NCBI RefSeq assembly: GCF_026151205.1
Contig: NC_087080.1
Span: 4,505,096-4,569,095 of the forward strand
Direction of reading: 5' to 3'
DNA: 64,000 nt
Source of the DNA: Bolinopsis microptera
Taxonomy: Eukaryota; Ctenophora; Tentaculata; Lobata; Bolinopsidae
Part shown: positions 22,795 to 33,731 of the stretch, in pieces
Layout of the letters: each line of letters begins with the position of its first letter
How positions within the stretch are numbered: position 1 is the first letter of the stretch
Notes under the pieces: generated by a model
Seen by the model: only the letters and a program-made list of their open reading frames with translations
The model's database searches: none
Told to the model about the DNA's origin: nothing
Made by a program: the position numbers and the translations under genes

Positions 22795-23335
22795 GTAGTA
22801 GTTAGTAGTTACATTATTAGTTAAAGTAGTGGTAATAGTAGTCACAGTAGTAGTTACAGTAGTAGTCACAGTAGTAGTTACAGTATTGTTACAGTAGTAG
22901 TTACAGTAGTATTGTTACAATAGTAGGTACAGTAGTAGTTACAGTTTTAGTCACAGTATTAGTCACAGTATTAGTTACAGTAGTAGTTACAGTAGTAGTT
23001 ACAGTAGTATTTACAGTAGTAGTTACAGTAGTAGTTACAGTAGTAGTTACAGTAGTAGTTACAGTAGTAGTTACAGTAGTAGTTACAGTAGTAGTAATAA
23101 TAGTTACAGTAGTAGTTACAGTTGTGGTTACAGTTGTGGTTACAGTAATAGTTACAGTAGTATTTACAGTAGTAGTCACAGTAGTAGTTACAGTACTAGT
23201 TACAGTAGTACTTACAGTAATAGTTACCGTACTACAGTTGCAGTAATAGTGACAGTAGTAGTAGTAGTTATTGTAGTTGTTACAGTAGTGGTCACAGTAG
23301 TAGTTACAATAGTTATAGTTACAAACTTCTTTATA
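22795..23335. repeat. 12-base minisatellite (GTAGTAGTTACA)
   Basis: About 45 degenerate units of GTAGTAGTTACA with TTACAG/TCACAG variation. Frames across it are open only because the period is a multiple of three (Thr/Val repeats on the minus strand); no protein is implied. Confidence 0.9.
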
Positions 23336-23764
23336 GTACTTTAGTAGCGCTGACTGCACGGGACCCGGTATTAGAATTGTTGAATTGTCCTCTTCTTATC
23401 TTGTTAGGAACGATTAAATAAGGTTAGGAATGATTAAATAACAATAATTAAACAACAATGCATTTACTGACTTACTAAGCATGCCCAGTAAAATTATAGT
23501 TCTGAAACTATGGGAAGCACAGCTGCTTAAACTTTAGCTGGTGCTTTGAACGTTTTAGCTGATTCTCCACTGTACCCCAAAAGTCATCTGCCATCCGCCA
23601 TTTGTCATTAAATTAATAGTTTCTTTGTTCGCAAAGAATTTTTGTTTTTGTTCGTTATCACTACACTGGTTATTCTAGTTGAATCATGTTTCTATCCCTA
23701 ATATAGATAACTGGATGTGATCAACTCTACCTCTACCAAAGCCAAAGAGCTGAATAGTACCAAA
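23336..23764. other. Intergenic upstream of the 23.8-kb gene
   Basis: No separate feature seen. It presumably includes the promoter and 5' UTR of the gene that begins at 23765, but no core motif is clear. Confidence 0.35.
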
Positions 23765-25179
23765 ATGGAGAGCGGAGGAGGAGAGGTAAAACACCGGGTG
23801 AAGTTCGGGATAGTGGAAGAGGCGGAGGAGGTGATCTGGGCAGAACCCAAAACTCCCTCCATCAGGTTGGTGCTGATTTTTTAAATTATTCGGTTGTTCT
23901 TACTTCTTATCCTTCAATATTAGGATTTTTATGGGTTACCTCAACTTTGATTTGATTTTAACGAATACTGTATCGTTTTTCACATTTTTTATTAAACGAC
24001 ATTCAAAAATAACCATTAAACTGGTTCACGATTATCAGAACAATGAAGTAATAATAATCTTTGTGCCAGGAAGAAGACGCCAGCACGGCGCTCAGTGACC
24101 GTGTCCCCGGGCCCGCGAGCAAGACGGTCTGTTGTAACTGGGGGCAGCAGAGAGGGGAGCAGGGAGGAGACTATTAGTTACCATCTTGTGTCCCCCACAT
24201 CCGGCAAAAAGGGAAGGAAGATTAGTCAGATCAGCCCGGATGCTTATTGCCCCGTACACGGGCCTTTTGGTGAGTCTTATCCGCTTATAACTGCCCCGTA
24301 CACGGCCTTTCTGGCCGTATGGCGCACGTAGCTACTTTGATAGGATTTAATCCGGATGCTTACTGCCCCGTACACGGGCCTTTTGGTGAGTCCTATCCGC
24401 TTATAACTGTCCCGTACACGGGCCTTTTGGTGAGTCTTAGCCGCCTATAACTGTCCCGTACACGGCCTTTCTGGCCGTATGGCGCACGTGGCTACTTTGG
24501 TAATTTTAGTTGCCAGAGCATCGAATAGTATAATACTTTTCCATAGGAGGTATCTAACTATAATTCCTACAGAAGAGAAGATCTGTGCAGAATGTGAGGC
24601 TGAAGTAGAAGAGTACGACCATCTCAGTAGACACGGAATACCTGTTACCACAGGCCGAGGAACAAGGTGCTCCACAAAGGAGGAGTTAGCTCGTCTGGTA
24701 ACCGTAACTGAGGCCGTCACCCGCACCCCAGCTGCTATCAGAGCCAAGGTAAGGGACCGTCACTCATACCCCAGCTGCCATCGCATCATAGCCAAATTAC
24801 TAATTAGGATGCCGTCATCTCATGCCACATTCAAAGCTAAACCAAAAGTGATGTCTTCCAATTTTAAAATCCAAATACGGAAATTCTGCAGAAGAAATAT
24901 AAATAAGTGCAAACAGTTTTATATCACTAAATTTAGCCATGATTGTGATTATGAAACTGAAGGAGTGGGTTTGATCAGTTCAGCTAGTTTAAAATTTGAT
25001 TTTACAACCTTTTCGACTATGGTAATAAGGGGGTCCCCAGAATAAAAGAACATGCTAGAAGTAGAAGTAGCAGTTCGGAGCCCCCTGATATATTTATTTT
25101 AAAAACCAGACGGATGCAGATGCGGACTGAATATTATTGGGAGCCACCTTTCCCTAATTCCCTTCCTGCCTGTCACTAA
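23765..25179 (+). CDS. Unrecognised multi-exon gene, possible zinc-binding protein
   Basis: Exon 1, 23765-23865: ATG, a Glu/Gly-rich start, then HRVKFGIVEEAEEVIW; donor GTTGGT. Exon 2, 24070-24269: acceptor TGCCAG, phase agrees; it encodes a basic, Ser/Arg-rich segment ending DAYCPVHGPFG at donor GTGAGT. Exon 3, 24547-24748: acceptor CCATAG, encoding YLTIIPTEEKICAECEAEVE and onward, donor GTAAGG. A possible last exon, about 25060-25179, encodes a Ser-rich start, then WEPPFPNSLPACH and TAA. CPVH and CAEC pairs could bind zinc (inference). With the simplest sites, exon 2 ends in phase 1 but exon 3 needs phase 2, and exon 3-4 phases also disagree, so a mini-exon, another splice site or a sequence error is missing. 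An ATG at 24479 in frame with exon 3 is an alternative start. The family is not recognised. Exons 1 and 2 are the firmest part. Confidence 0.5.
24232..24482 (+). repeat. Tandemly duplicated exon-end/splice-donor block
   Basis: The exon 2 end with its donor (CCCGTACACGGGCCTTTTGG then TGAGTC) recurs at about 24366 and 24415. A variant, GTACACGGCCTTTCTGGCCG, is at about 24298 and 24460, each followed by TATGGCGCACGT. Three intact GTGAGT donors therefore lie in a row (24270, 24388 and 24437). The middle copy also has an upstream AG that would make it an in-phase exon (about 24344-24387) repeating PDAYCPVHGPFG. Confidence 0.8.
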
Positions 25180-25339
25180 TAATGTGTTTGAGCCAGCTCC
25201 AACCCATACAAGCAGCACAAACTGAACTATTAAGGTTATCTTCAGGTCATTTTTATTGGCAGGTCAGACCTTATTTTAACATTATAACATGAGAAGTTGA
25301 GGTCATGTCATCTTCAGCGCACTGAATCTGTAAAAGTGG

Positions 25340-25504
25340 GCCTGGGTAGCGGGCCGTTAAGTTGTGGAGCCTTGTCTTCCAGCTGCAGCAGGTCAAGTGG
25401 TTACCTTAGCAACCTGTAACCTAGCAACCTGCATAGCCTGGGTAGCGGGCCGTTAAGTTGGGGAGCCTTGTCTTCCAGCAGCAGTAGGTCACGTGGTTAC
25501 CTTG
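25340..25504. repeat. 96-base tandem duplication
   Basis: GCCTGGGTAGCGGGCCGTTA starts at 25340 and again at 25436, each followed by GAGCCTTGTCTTCCAGC. The two copies are separated by CCTAGCAACC units of the neighbouring minisatellite. Confidence 0.85.
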
Positions 25505-25544
25505 ATAATAAGGCTAAAAATATATTTACAGATCATCAACCAAC

Positions 25545-25690
25545 TGTTAACTTGCTCTTAGCAACCTGTACCCTACCAACCTATACCATAATAATCTATA
25601 CCCTAGTAACCTATACCCTAGCAACTGGCACCCTAGCAACCAGTTGTAAGGTAGGGTTGTAACCAGTTGTTGCAACCAGTTGTAAGGTAG
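25545..25690. repeat. Degenerate 15-base minisatellite, left block
   Basis: Units of the type ACCCTAGCAACCTGC (with TATACC and GGCACC variants). It is the same family as the larger array at 27112-27765. The two blocks flank the solo LTR at 25850. Confidence 0.75.
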
Positions 25691-25849
25691 GGCCCTAGGG
25701 CCCTAGGGGTCGAGTTATTAACCCGAACAAATTTCATCAAACAGTCCGTTAGGGTCGAGTATTTCTTTAGGCTTTTAGAACAGTTTTTACTGATATAATT
25801 ATATTTACATTAAATAATAGTCGATTTAAAGATTTAAACTTTTAAAGAG

Positions 25850-26920
25850 TGTAAGACCCGGCGGTCAGGTGGAAGACTACCGTAATCTACAATGGTGGAC
25901 CAAACTGTACTTAGATAAACCTAGGGTGGAGTGCTTATTTTAGGCTCCACAAGAGCGCTCCTACAACTCTTGAAACATGATTATGCCTGGCTAGCCGGAG
26001 TAACGAGTTCGACTTACCTACATCATGTCCTCCTTCAGGTCCACCAGGGTCCCGAGTTCGTAACGTCCCACTAATATAGTGGTACCCAACCACGGATACT
26101 CGGGAGCATTATTCCCGCAAGTGGCGGGAAGGAACTTAGTAATTTCAATCACAATTATAGCTCAGGATATTTCCTGGCTGGTGACTCAATAGTCACATAC
26201 TTCAGTTTAGAGACTAGTAACATACGCCTATTTAAGGGGGCCGGAATAGAACTTCCGACATCAAGGTAATTAGAAGTAAACATACAATAGTCTTCAATAG
26301 AATATTTAACACGTAACCTATTAGCCCGTCCTAGGAGTACTCACCTCAGTATAGGAAAGGAGTTAGTTACAGGAAAGGAGTTCCGATGGGTTGGACTCTA
26401 GATATGTGATGATCTCCGCTGTTCACGATGATATGTCGTCAGTGCTCCTCCAAGAGTAGTATTCCATCCTGTCGTAAGAGAGTCCGTTGTGGAGAGAACC
26501 CAGGTTGGTGAGGACTGGAGAGCGAGAGAGAGCCCCAACTAAGTATTGTGCCGTATATTTATATCCTCCTCGTTAGGAGGTCGTTAATGAGAATTGTGTT
26601 ATCTTGATTACTTCTCGATTGACTAACTCCGTTTAACGACCGTGAGGGGTTCCTTATTAGAGCGCTATCTTAACTTAGCTTGATTAGTTATGATTGACTG
26701 CGCTCGCTTCAGCTTTGTGATTGCTCCAAAACGCTATCTTGGTTGTCACTTTTATCTTGGTCCTGACACTGACGTGGGTTCACCAACTATCGTTGGCTGA
26801 AGTCAATTAACTCCGATAATCTAAAGAATTAATATCCAAGAGGCATTACACACAGGTAACTGAACACATACTGGTATGCTGAATACACACCGATATGCTG
26901 AACCATCGGAGGTTCTTACA
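25850..26920 (-). mobile_element. Solo LTR (relative of 19.7-kb LTR) with 5-bp duplication
   Basis: The ends are TGTAAGACCC (25850) and GGTTCTTACA (to 26920), flanked by AAGAG on both sides (25845-25849 and 26921-26925). The element is 1071 bases. Read on the minus strand, it matches the 19729 LTR in several blocks, the clearest being ACCTGAAGGAGGACATG followed by GTAAGT (complement of about 26018-26040). Orientation is set relative to that copy and is therefore tentative. No internal retroelement sequence remains. It lies between two blocks of the 15-base minisatellite. Confidence 0.8.
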
Positions 26921-27111
26921 AAGAGCCCATTAAAACTTTAGGCTTACTTTTAGTATAGACTGTAGGTTTATCGGTGATTTAAGTGAGGAGGCAAGTATCT
27001 AGATATTTGTCTAGTTCACACGTGTGAAGTTCACGAACAACCAAATTTTTGAGACACACTATTCACATCGGGACATATTTCTCGATTCATTCATTTTAAT
27101 GAGGCTAGACC

Positions 27112-27765
27112 TGAACCTAGCAACCTGCACCCTAACAACCTGCACCCTAGCAATCTGCACCCTAGTAACCAGCACCTTAACAACCAGCACCCTAACAACG
27201 AGCACCCTAGCAACCTGCACCCTAACAACCAGCACCCTAGTAACCAGCACCTTAACAACGAGCACCCTAACAACGAGCACCTTAACAACCTGCACCTTAA
27301 CAACCTGCACCCTAGCAATCTGAACCCTAGTAACCAGCACCTTAACAACCAGCACCCTAACAACCAGCACCCTAGTAACCAGCACCTTAACAACCTGCAC
27401 CCTAGTAACCAGCACCCTAGTAACCAGCACCTTAACAACCTGCACCCTATTAACCTGCACCCTAACAATCTGCACCCTAGTAACCAGCACCTTAACAATC
27501 TGCACCCTAACAACCAGCACCCTAGTAACCAGCACCCTAGCAACCAGCACTCTAGTAACCAGCACCCTAGTAACCAGCACCTTAACAACCAGCACCCTAA
27601 CAACCAGCACCTTAACAACCAGCACCTTAACAACCTGCACCCTAACAATCTGCACCCTAGTAACCAGCACCCTAACCACCTGCACCCTAGCAACTTGCAC
27701 CCTAGCAACCTGCAACCTGGTAACCAGCACCCTAACAACCTGTACCCAAGCAACATTTGTAGCAA
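27112..27765. repeat. 15-base minisatellite (CACCCTAGCAACCTG type)
   Basis: About 43 units alternating CCTAGTAACCAGCAC, CTTAACAACCAGCAC and CCTAACAACCTGCAC. Because the period is a multiple of three, all frames stay open over 200 codons on the minus strand (Leu/Val-rich); these are not genes. The AGCAAC and GTAACC cores resemble RFX half-sites. Confidence 0.93.
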
Positions 27766-28935
27766 CCCGCCCCTGACCGCATGATCATTAAAAAATGCGG
27801 GCATGCAAATAAAGTGAGAAAATGAGGTTGCTGCCTAATGCTCGGCTTGTTAAACTGTTAAAAGTATGTTTCACTTTGTCCAAATCTTTCACTTTGTCCA
27901 AATCATCAATGCTCGGCCACCTTTCCAGATCAGAAGCTGGAACAGCCAGTCACTAATCAGCCCATCTGAAAACATGTTAAGGCATAATCCTGCATTTTCA
28001 GCAGTTTTTCCAAAACATTTCCTCGCTACACCAGGCTAAGTGTTTCCCTGAAAACTTCCACTAAAAGTAGGTTTTGTTTCTCGCTTTTGGCCGGGTATAT
28101 CAATCTGCAGTACTGTTGACGAGCAGGTCACCAGCAAGTACAGATCTCGTCACAACCAGTTGAAGAGTGAAGATATCGTGACTTGCAACTCAGCTCGCTA
28201 TAAACGACTCATCTCATTCCCATTTCTATTCTCGTTTGTTCGTTCTCGCCATTTCCTTGAAATATTCTGGTGGCGTCCACGGTCGTGCAGCTTTACAAAC
28301 CCTGCTGGACAAGTATAGTACGTTATCATTAACCCGTACCTAATTTCTGATTATATATCTTGAAATAGATCGAAACGCCTGATAAAACGTACCCGTCTGC
28401 AAATGTAAAATTAGCCGGAAACCCGTTGATTTCCCATGAGCTGCTCGATTAATCGCGGCTATGTAATAATACGCACGAATTCAATTAACCTTACTAATCA
28501 CCAACCCTTGATCGATCACGTGACAATGTTTAGTTTGATCAAGCACCCTCCGACTATTGCGAAATAAGTTCGTCTGGTGTTAACCTGTGAGGATCATTCC
28601 TTTGAATTCATTTCCATATTTTTGTTTAATTTTTGTTAGTTTTTTTGGGTGAGTGACATGATATTTTTAATTTGGACTTTTAATAGTATTTCGTTGCCAG
28701 CTGATTGAATTACTCCAATCATTGTTGTCTAGGCGACGAGTTGTCACGTGCACACGGCTCGACCAATCAGGAGGGGTTATCCTCTCAATTAACCAATCGA
28801 GGCTTAGTGTGCCTACTTATAACTAGCCCGTTTAACTTTTTATACCTCTTCTATTTTGTTTGCTCAGTCGATAAAATTACATTGTTTTTGAGTTGCATTA
28901 TATAGTTAGAGTATAATTTGTTAATTTATAGTATT
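27766..28935. other. Intergenic with promoter-like motifs
   Basis: No gene seen. CACGTG occurs at about 28517 and 28745, and CCAATCA/CCAATCG at about 28774 and 28792, followed by a TATA-like TTTTATACC near 28837. This spacing resembles a compact promoter, but no plausible downstream coding exon was found. Confidence 0.3.
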
Positions 28936-28969
28936 GTTACCATAGCAACACACTTGTTACCATAGCAAC
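28936..28969. promoter_or_regulatory. Two perfect X-box motifs, GTTACCATAGCAAC
   Basis: GTTACCATAGCAAC occurs at 28936-28949 and again at 28956-28969 (20-base spacing). Both fit the RFX consensus GTNRCC-NN-RGYAAC exactly. RFX factors drive ciliary genes in animals; a link to a specific gene here is not shown. Confidence 0.45.
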
Positions 28970-30210
28970 ACACTTGTTTGACATGCAGAGCGCCTGGCTG
29001 ACACCATAAGCTTACCAATACAGAAATACTGCAACTTAATCGACCACATCATCCTAATATTATAACAGGTTTGTAACGATTTGATTACCTTATTACTCAT
29101 ATGAATCATAGTAACAATCGTGAATAATCATATTTGTTTTTAATAGCAGAGACTAAAAAATAATTGTCCACACTTCAGCTTGAAAAAATTAATTGTAAAT
29201 TTCTCCATTTTTTCAGTCACACATTGTACATGTTACTATATTCAAATTTAAAAACTAGTAAATCATAACCACTTGATAATTCTCCAAAAAACATAAATAA
29301 ACAGAAGTCTGGAAAACATGGTAAACACTCTGTAAATTTGGACCGAACTTTCTAGACCACCCTTCAGGATTCATTATCCGGCTACTATAATCTACGGTTA
29401 ATAAAACACGGCCGTTCTTGATAAGGTCTAACGACATGGAAATAGCTTGAAAGTCTAGTTCTCTGATGAGTCCGAACCCATTTTTACAGGTCATAAAACT
29501 GGTTCTACGTGCAACAGTTATTAATGTTTAGTTTGATGAAGGAGTTATTAACGGAAATTTAGTGTCGGTAAAACAAGAACTGTCACGTTGAACCCAGGAA
29601 ATAAGGGAATGTAACCAGGTAACCAGGTGAAATGAGGTTATTACCAGTCGATACTCTGAAGTGGGTGTGAGGCGAAGGCGATTATCTCAAATCGATACGT
29701 ATCACTTATGTACAGTGGTTCTTTACCGTATTCTCCCGCATATATCCTCCCTCTTCCTAACTCACAGAGTTTAGAATTTAGATTAATCAACAATTATCTA
29801 CTATAATTTTAAAAGGAGAAGGATTACCGGGTATGATAATACCTTATACAACGAAAATCTAATGGGATGGTTCCGTCTTTTCAAATCACGAATTACCGTT
29901 TTATAATTATTTCGGGATATTGTTAGATAAACTTGCGGGATAGTGTTTAATTAGACATATGTCGACACTAATCACATGGCAGATCCTTTTGGCAACTCGA
30001 GAGATCTGTTTGGGCTTTGTTTCAATCGTGGAGTGGCTGCAAAAATACACACCACCTAGGTAAGCAGGATTTATTTTATTTTATATTAAACTATGATAAA
30101 AATAATTATTTTATTTTATATTAAACTATGATAAAAATAAATGCAAAAGTATTTATCGGTAATTAACCATTATTTTAATCTAAATTATCATATAAAAAAC
30201 AACAGTAAAA
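28970..30210. other. 3' flank of the homeobox gene
   Basis: No gene seen. Contains a 39-base tandem pair (TTATATTAAACTATGATAAA at about 30079 and 30118). Likely includes the 3' UTR of the minus-strand homeobox gene. Confidence 0.35.
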
Positions 30211-30975
30211 TCACAAGACATCTGCTCGTGGTATGTTAGCACTCCTTTTCTTCTCCATCCTGCGTCTGTTCTGGAACCAAACAGAAATAGTCTCCTCCTT
30301 GAGTCCCGTCTCCTCCGACAACAGTCTCCTCCTACTCTTAGTCAGGTACACAGTCTCTGAGAACACCAGTTGTAGAGTGCCCTTCTGTTCGGAGGTCAGG
30401 TTGGTGCGTGTTCTGATCTGGTCAGCTGATTGGGTTTGTCTCCGGGGGAGGGAGGTTTGTCTCCGGGAGAGAGAGGTGGGTGTTGTGATTCTGTGAGGGC
30501 AGGAAGGAGAGTTGCAGGTAGTGGCAGTACACACGTGGGGAGTGGAGTCCGGTTTAGTAGAGGAAGGCTGGGTTACGACAGCAGAGCGAGGTTTTCTAAC
30601 GGGTCTTGTTGAGGGAGTAACCGGAGTGGAGAAACTGAGAGGTTGGAGAGTGAGGTTGGTTAGGTGAGGTTGGTCACGAACCAGGTTAGTAGGAAGGGAG
30701 GAGATGTATTCAGAGAACTGTATCTGCTGTTGCATCTGCTTCAGGAGTAGCAGCTGATGCTCTAGAGGAGTGAGGGACTCCTTCCTGTTAGGAGACGGAG
30801 GAGGAGTCAGGGAGTAGGGTCTGTAACGAGCAGAGGGGCGAGCAGGGGTCCGCTTCTTGTGAGGGGCCAGGAGGGACTCTATACTGTGCTTTAGAGGCTG
30901 AGGTGTGAGGGGAGAAGAGGGGATCGTTAAGATGGGTGTAACGAAAATAGGAGTTGCACAATCCAAATTAGACAT
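30211..30975 (-). CDS. Divergent homeodomain transcription factor
   Basis: Single-exon coding region of 254 residues, from ATG 30975 to a stop at 30211. (The frame is open further upstream, but the first ATG is here.) Residues about 186-245 (30420-30241) are a 60-residue homeodomain without indels. It keeps R5, L16, F20, Y25, R31, W48, F49, Q50, N51 and R53, and the recognition helix is TISVWFQNRRRMEKK. L8 replaces the usual F8, and R54 is unusual. The N-terminal 185 residues are rich in Pro, Ser and Thr with a Gln/Leu-rich patch (LLLLKQMQQQIQF) and short basic clusters, as in transactivation regions. The homeodomain lies almost at the C-terminus, with nine residues after it. Q50/N51 suggests TAAT-type DNA recognition. 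The class (ANTP, PRD-like or lineage-specific) cannot be assigned by eye, and no hexapeptide, paired, LIM or POU domain is seen. An upstream exon cannot be excluded. Confidence 0.85.
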   Translation of the reverse strand: MSNLDCATPIFVTPILTIPSSPLTPQPLKHSIESLLAPHKKRTPARPSARYRPYSLTPPPSPNRKESLTPLEHQLLLLKQMQQQIQFSEYISSLPTNLVRDQPHLTNLTLQPLSFSTPVTPSTRPVRKPRSAVVTQPSSTKPDSTPHVCTATTCNSPSCPHRITTPTSLSRRQTSLPRRQTQSADQIRTRTNLTSEQKGTLQLVFSETVYLTKSRRRLLSEETGLKEETISVWFQNRRRMEKKRSANIPRADVL

Positions 30976-32265
30976 ATTTAGTTCGTTAGTTGGGGTAATT
31001 GAGCTAGACAAGTAAACAATGATAAGAGATTTTGGGTGAGTAGGATTATATACAGAGTTCGATGTGACTCGAGATCATGGTTGGGTGCAACTTACATGCT
31101 CTCTGATAACGGATCACATGATGATGCTTGTGGGGGACCGGAATGATATGTGATCCGAGCTGTTTGTACTTTAGTAGGTAAACACCGTGATATGATCCTC
31201 TGAGACGTGATCTTAATCCACCCCATAGGTGGGGTAAACGTACTCCACAACTGTGAAATGATCTGGTTAATCCACCCTTTGAGACATGATCTTCTTAATG
31301 CTTTGATGCCTATCCACTCTTTGAGACGCCATCCGGCGATTTTCATAATGATAATGTACTCTCCATAATGCCAGTTCGTGATATTTGCTGCGTACATTGG
31401 CTGTCACAAGCCTCCAATAAATAAAATGCCCATGGTTTTATAGTTTAGCTTGTGTGTCTTGCCAAGAGACTGTACAGTCAAAATCCAGACTAGATTAACT
31501 AACGGTTTGGACAATGGGCGGGCCATCTAATTTAACCAATAACAGTTAACATATCTAATTTATCTAATCTATTTTAATCGGCGTCCTTCTAAAACTGTGT
31601 GTCTGTTGACTTTATTGCCGAAAATGACAATTGTGGTAAAAGAAGAGCGTGCATTACCACTATACCACCCACATCCAAACCACGCAACCTGCGAATTATC
31701 AGTGCTTCTTATCTGTTCACCACAAAAGTGATCATTTTCTGTTGACCACAAAACAGTTGACGTGTCAGAGAAGCTGACAAAACCATTGACAAGCACTTTG
31801 TGAGGTGTTGTACCGCAGAACAGCTGAACAATGCTTAACTAGTCACCATGACAACTACTTACCCGCCCGTAACTCACCAACAATTTGACGACTAACAGTT
31901 ACAGTCAGCTCTTTCCTGTCCAGTCCGTCCACACTTTCGGAGTAGATCTTGTGCCACCTATCTGATTGTGTGCCACGCATGACCAATTAACTGCTATTTC
32001 AGACACCTGCAGACTTTAGCGAGATTTTAATGGGGGATATCCCACCTAAATCCCACCTAATTGATGGACAGACGATGTGTAATGCGTTTAATCGAATTCG
32101 CGTGTGTTTTCAGTTAACTTTGGTCGTATCTCATGCAGTAGATCATTAAGATGTAGTTTGTTTGCGGGATAAAGTGTCGACTGTTCCATCCTTGTACCTC
32201 GCTACCAGATGATGACTCGGTTTGTGATGCCCAGGTACGAAAGAGATGGTTTTGTTTAACGGGTA
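30976..32265. other. 5' flank of the homeobox gene
   Basis: Presumed regulatory DNA of the minus-strand homeobox gene. A weak degenerate repeat (CCACCC/CTTTGAGAC) runs at about 31190-31330. No other gene is supported. Confidence 0.35.
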
Positions 32266-32345
32266 CCAGTTACCATAGTTACACTACTAGTTACCATAGT
32301 TACACTACTAGTAACCATAGTTACGCTACTAGTTACCATAGTTAC
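32266..32345. repeat. 21-base tandem repeat with X-box-like cores
   Basis: Four units of about 23 bases, each with GTTACCATAGTTAC or GTAACCATAGTTAC followed by ACTACTA. The cores resemble X-boxes but the right half is inverted (AGTTAC, not AGTAAC), so they do not fit the RFX consensus. Confidence 0.8.
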
Positions 32346-33606
32346 AAATGTAAACAGGTATTGCTCTTTTAGCCACTTAATTGCAAAATGAGGTCCAGAT
32401 GTTGATAAACATGGTCTGTCAACGGATACTTTCATTAATTCCTCGATTTCATTGAAATTTATGAACATTTAGAAAGATCCAGATATTGCCAAACCTAATT
32501 TTTCTGTTCTAGAAGTTTCCACCCCCATGTTTAGAAATTAGTAAAAATCCTCGGTAAACTCCCCTCGCCCTGGAACTAGAATAACTTAGTCAACGGTTGC
32601 TTAGCAACCGTAAATTGACTGATGAGTCTTTTTAAATAAATGTAAACGAGTATGACACATGTCAATTGTACATGACATGTTTTCACTTAAATTTGGTCGT
32701 TACTCTATCGGACACATTTGCTACTGTTTCATCTTTGTGCCTCTAAATCAGACTCTTCAAACTCCGGTCACAAGGTAAAGAAACAACAGACTTATATCAC
32801 TATAGCAACATCATGCTGTATAGTGTATAGCAACCGAACAGCACTGTTGTCAGCGGCTGCAGCCGTGGTTTTTTATGCTGTTATATGTTATCATTTAAAC
32901 TTACATCTTAATATATATAATATATTTTATAATAGCGATAACTTCTTCTCGTGGCTAGATCTCACGATTTTACACCGTTAATATTGATCAACGACCCAAG
33001 TTTCAAAACTTTTATGCTCAAAATTTTCAGATGACTGATCGTTAAGTATTTTATAAAATTGATTGGTCACGTCGCCGATGATCTCCAGTATTTTTGGCAA
33101 ATTGCCGACGACAAACTTTAGGCGGTGGACAACACTGAGAAGTAGTTAATGTGGTTTGTTCTATTTATATACTAACAGATGACATGGCTTGCTCTTATTA
33201 CTTTATTACCACCACTTCTAGGTCGGAGTAACTAACTCCGATCTAGTAGGCCAGAAGTTCCCACCCCCCATCGTAGGCCTAAAAACTTTGAGTCGTAACG
33301 AAAATGTTTTTAAATGAATGTAATGGCAGTGCAATGACACACGTTAGGATATTTAGTATACTTTTTGGCGACAAACAGGCTTTGGTCATTCTCAAATTAG
33401 GCCTTGCAATAGCATGTTTGAAGAGCATGTTTGATTTCATGAGCTATATAAAATATCCTAATCTGAACTGGTTTTTAACAAAATCTTAACCGATTAGCAA
33501 AGAAAATAAGTGGATAATATAGTGGACTGCTCCTTCATAAAATTTGTTATAGACCTTTCAACCGTTTCAATGTATCGCGAACTGTATAATATACTAGTGT
33601 GACCGG
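32346..33606. other. Intergenic, no gene
   Basis: No supported gene. A perfect small palindrome GGTTGCTTAGCAACC lies at about 32592-32606. Confidence 0.4.
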
Positions 33607-33731
33607 TGACTTCACTATCACAGTTGAAATGCAAAAGTATAAACCCGCGGCCCGCCTATTATATTCGAAAACACGCATGACATGTTCGTAGTTAAAACGG
33701 CGCGAAAGTATGAACTCGCTCATTCCAAGGC
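33607..33731. repeat. Dispersed ~105-bp repeat, copy B
   Basis: Counterpart of 5975-6078, in the same orientation, with extra bases GCGGCCC at about 33650 and a longer middle. Confidence 0.75.

Noticed and set aside
22901-23359. Thr/Val-repeat open frame on the minus strand
   Set aside because: Produced by the 12-base minisatellite; no start context, splice sites or domain.
27112-27765. Regular repeats that might suggest a CRISPR array
   Set aside because: The units are contiguous with no spacers and the setting is a eukaryotic genome; same for the 28-base array at 62.7 kb.
27059-27804. Long Leu/Val/Cys-rich open frames on the minus strand (over 220 codons)
   Set aside because: They lie wholly within a 15-base minisatellite whose period keeps every frame open.
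31092-31397. 101-codon open frame on the minus strand with Trp-rich translation
   Set aside because: Overlaps a degenerate DNA repeat, has no domain, and no splice support.
32266-32345. Counting the GTTACCATAGTTAC units as perfect X-boxes
   Set aside because: The right half is AGTTAC, which does not fit RGYAAC, so they are listed only as X-box-like.
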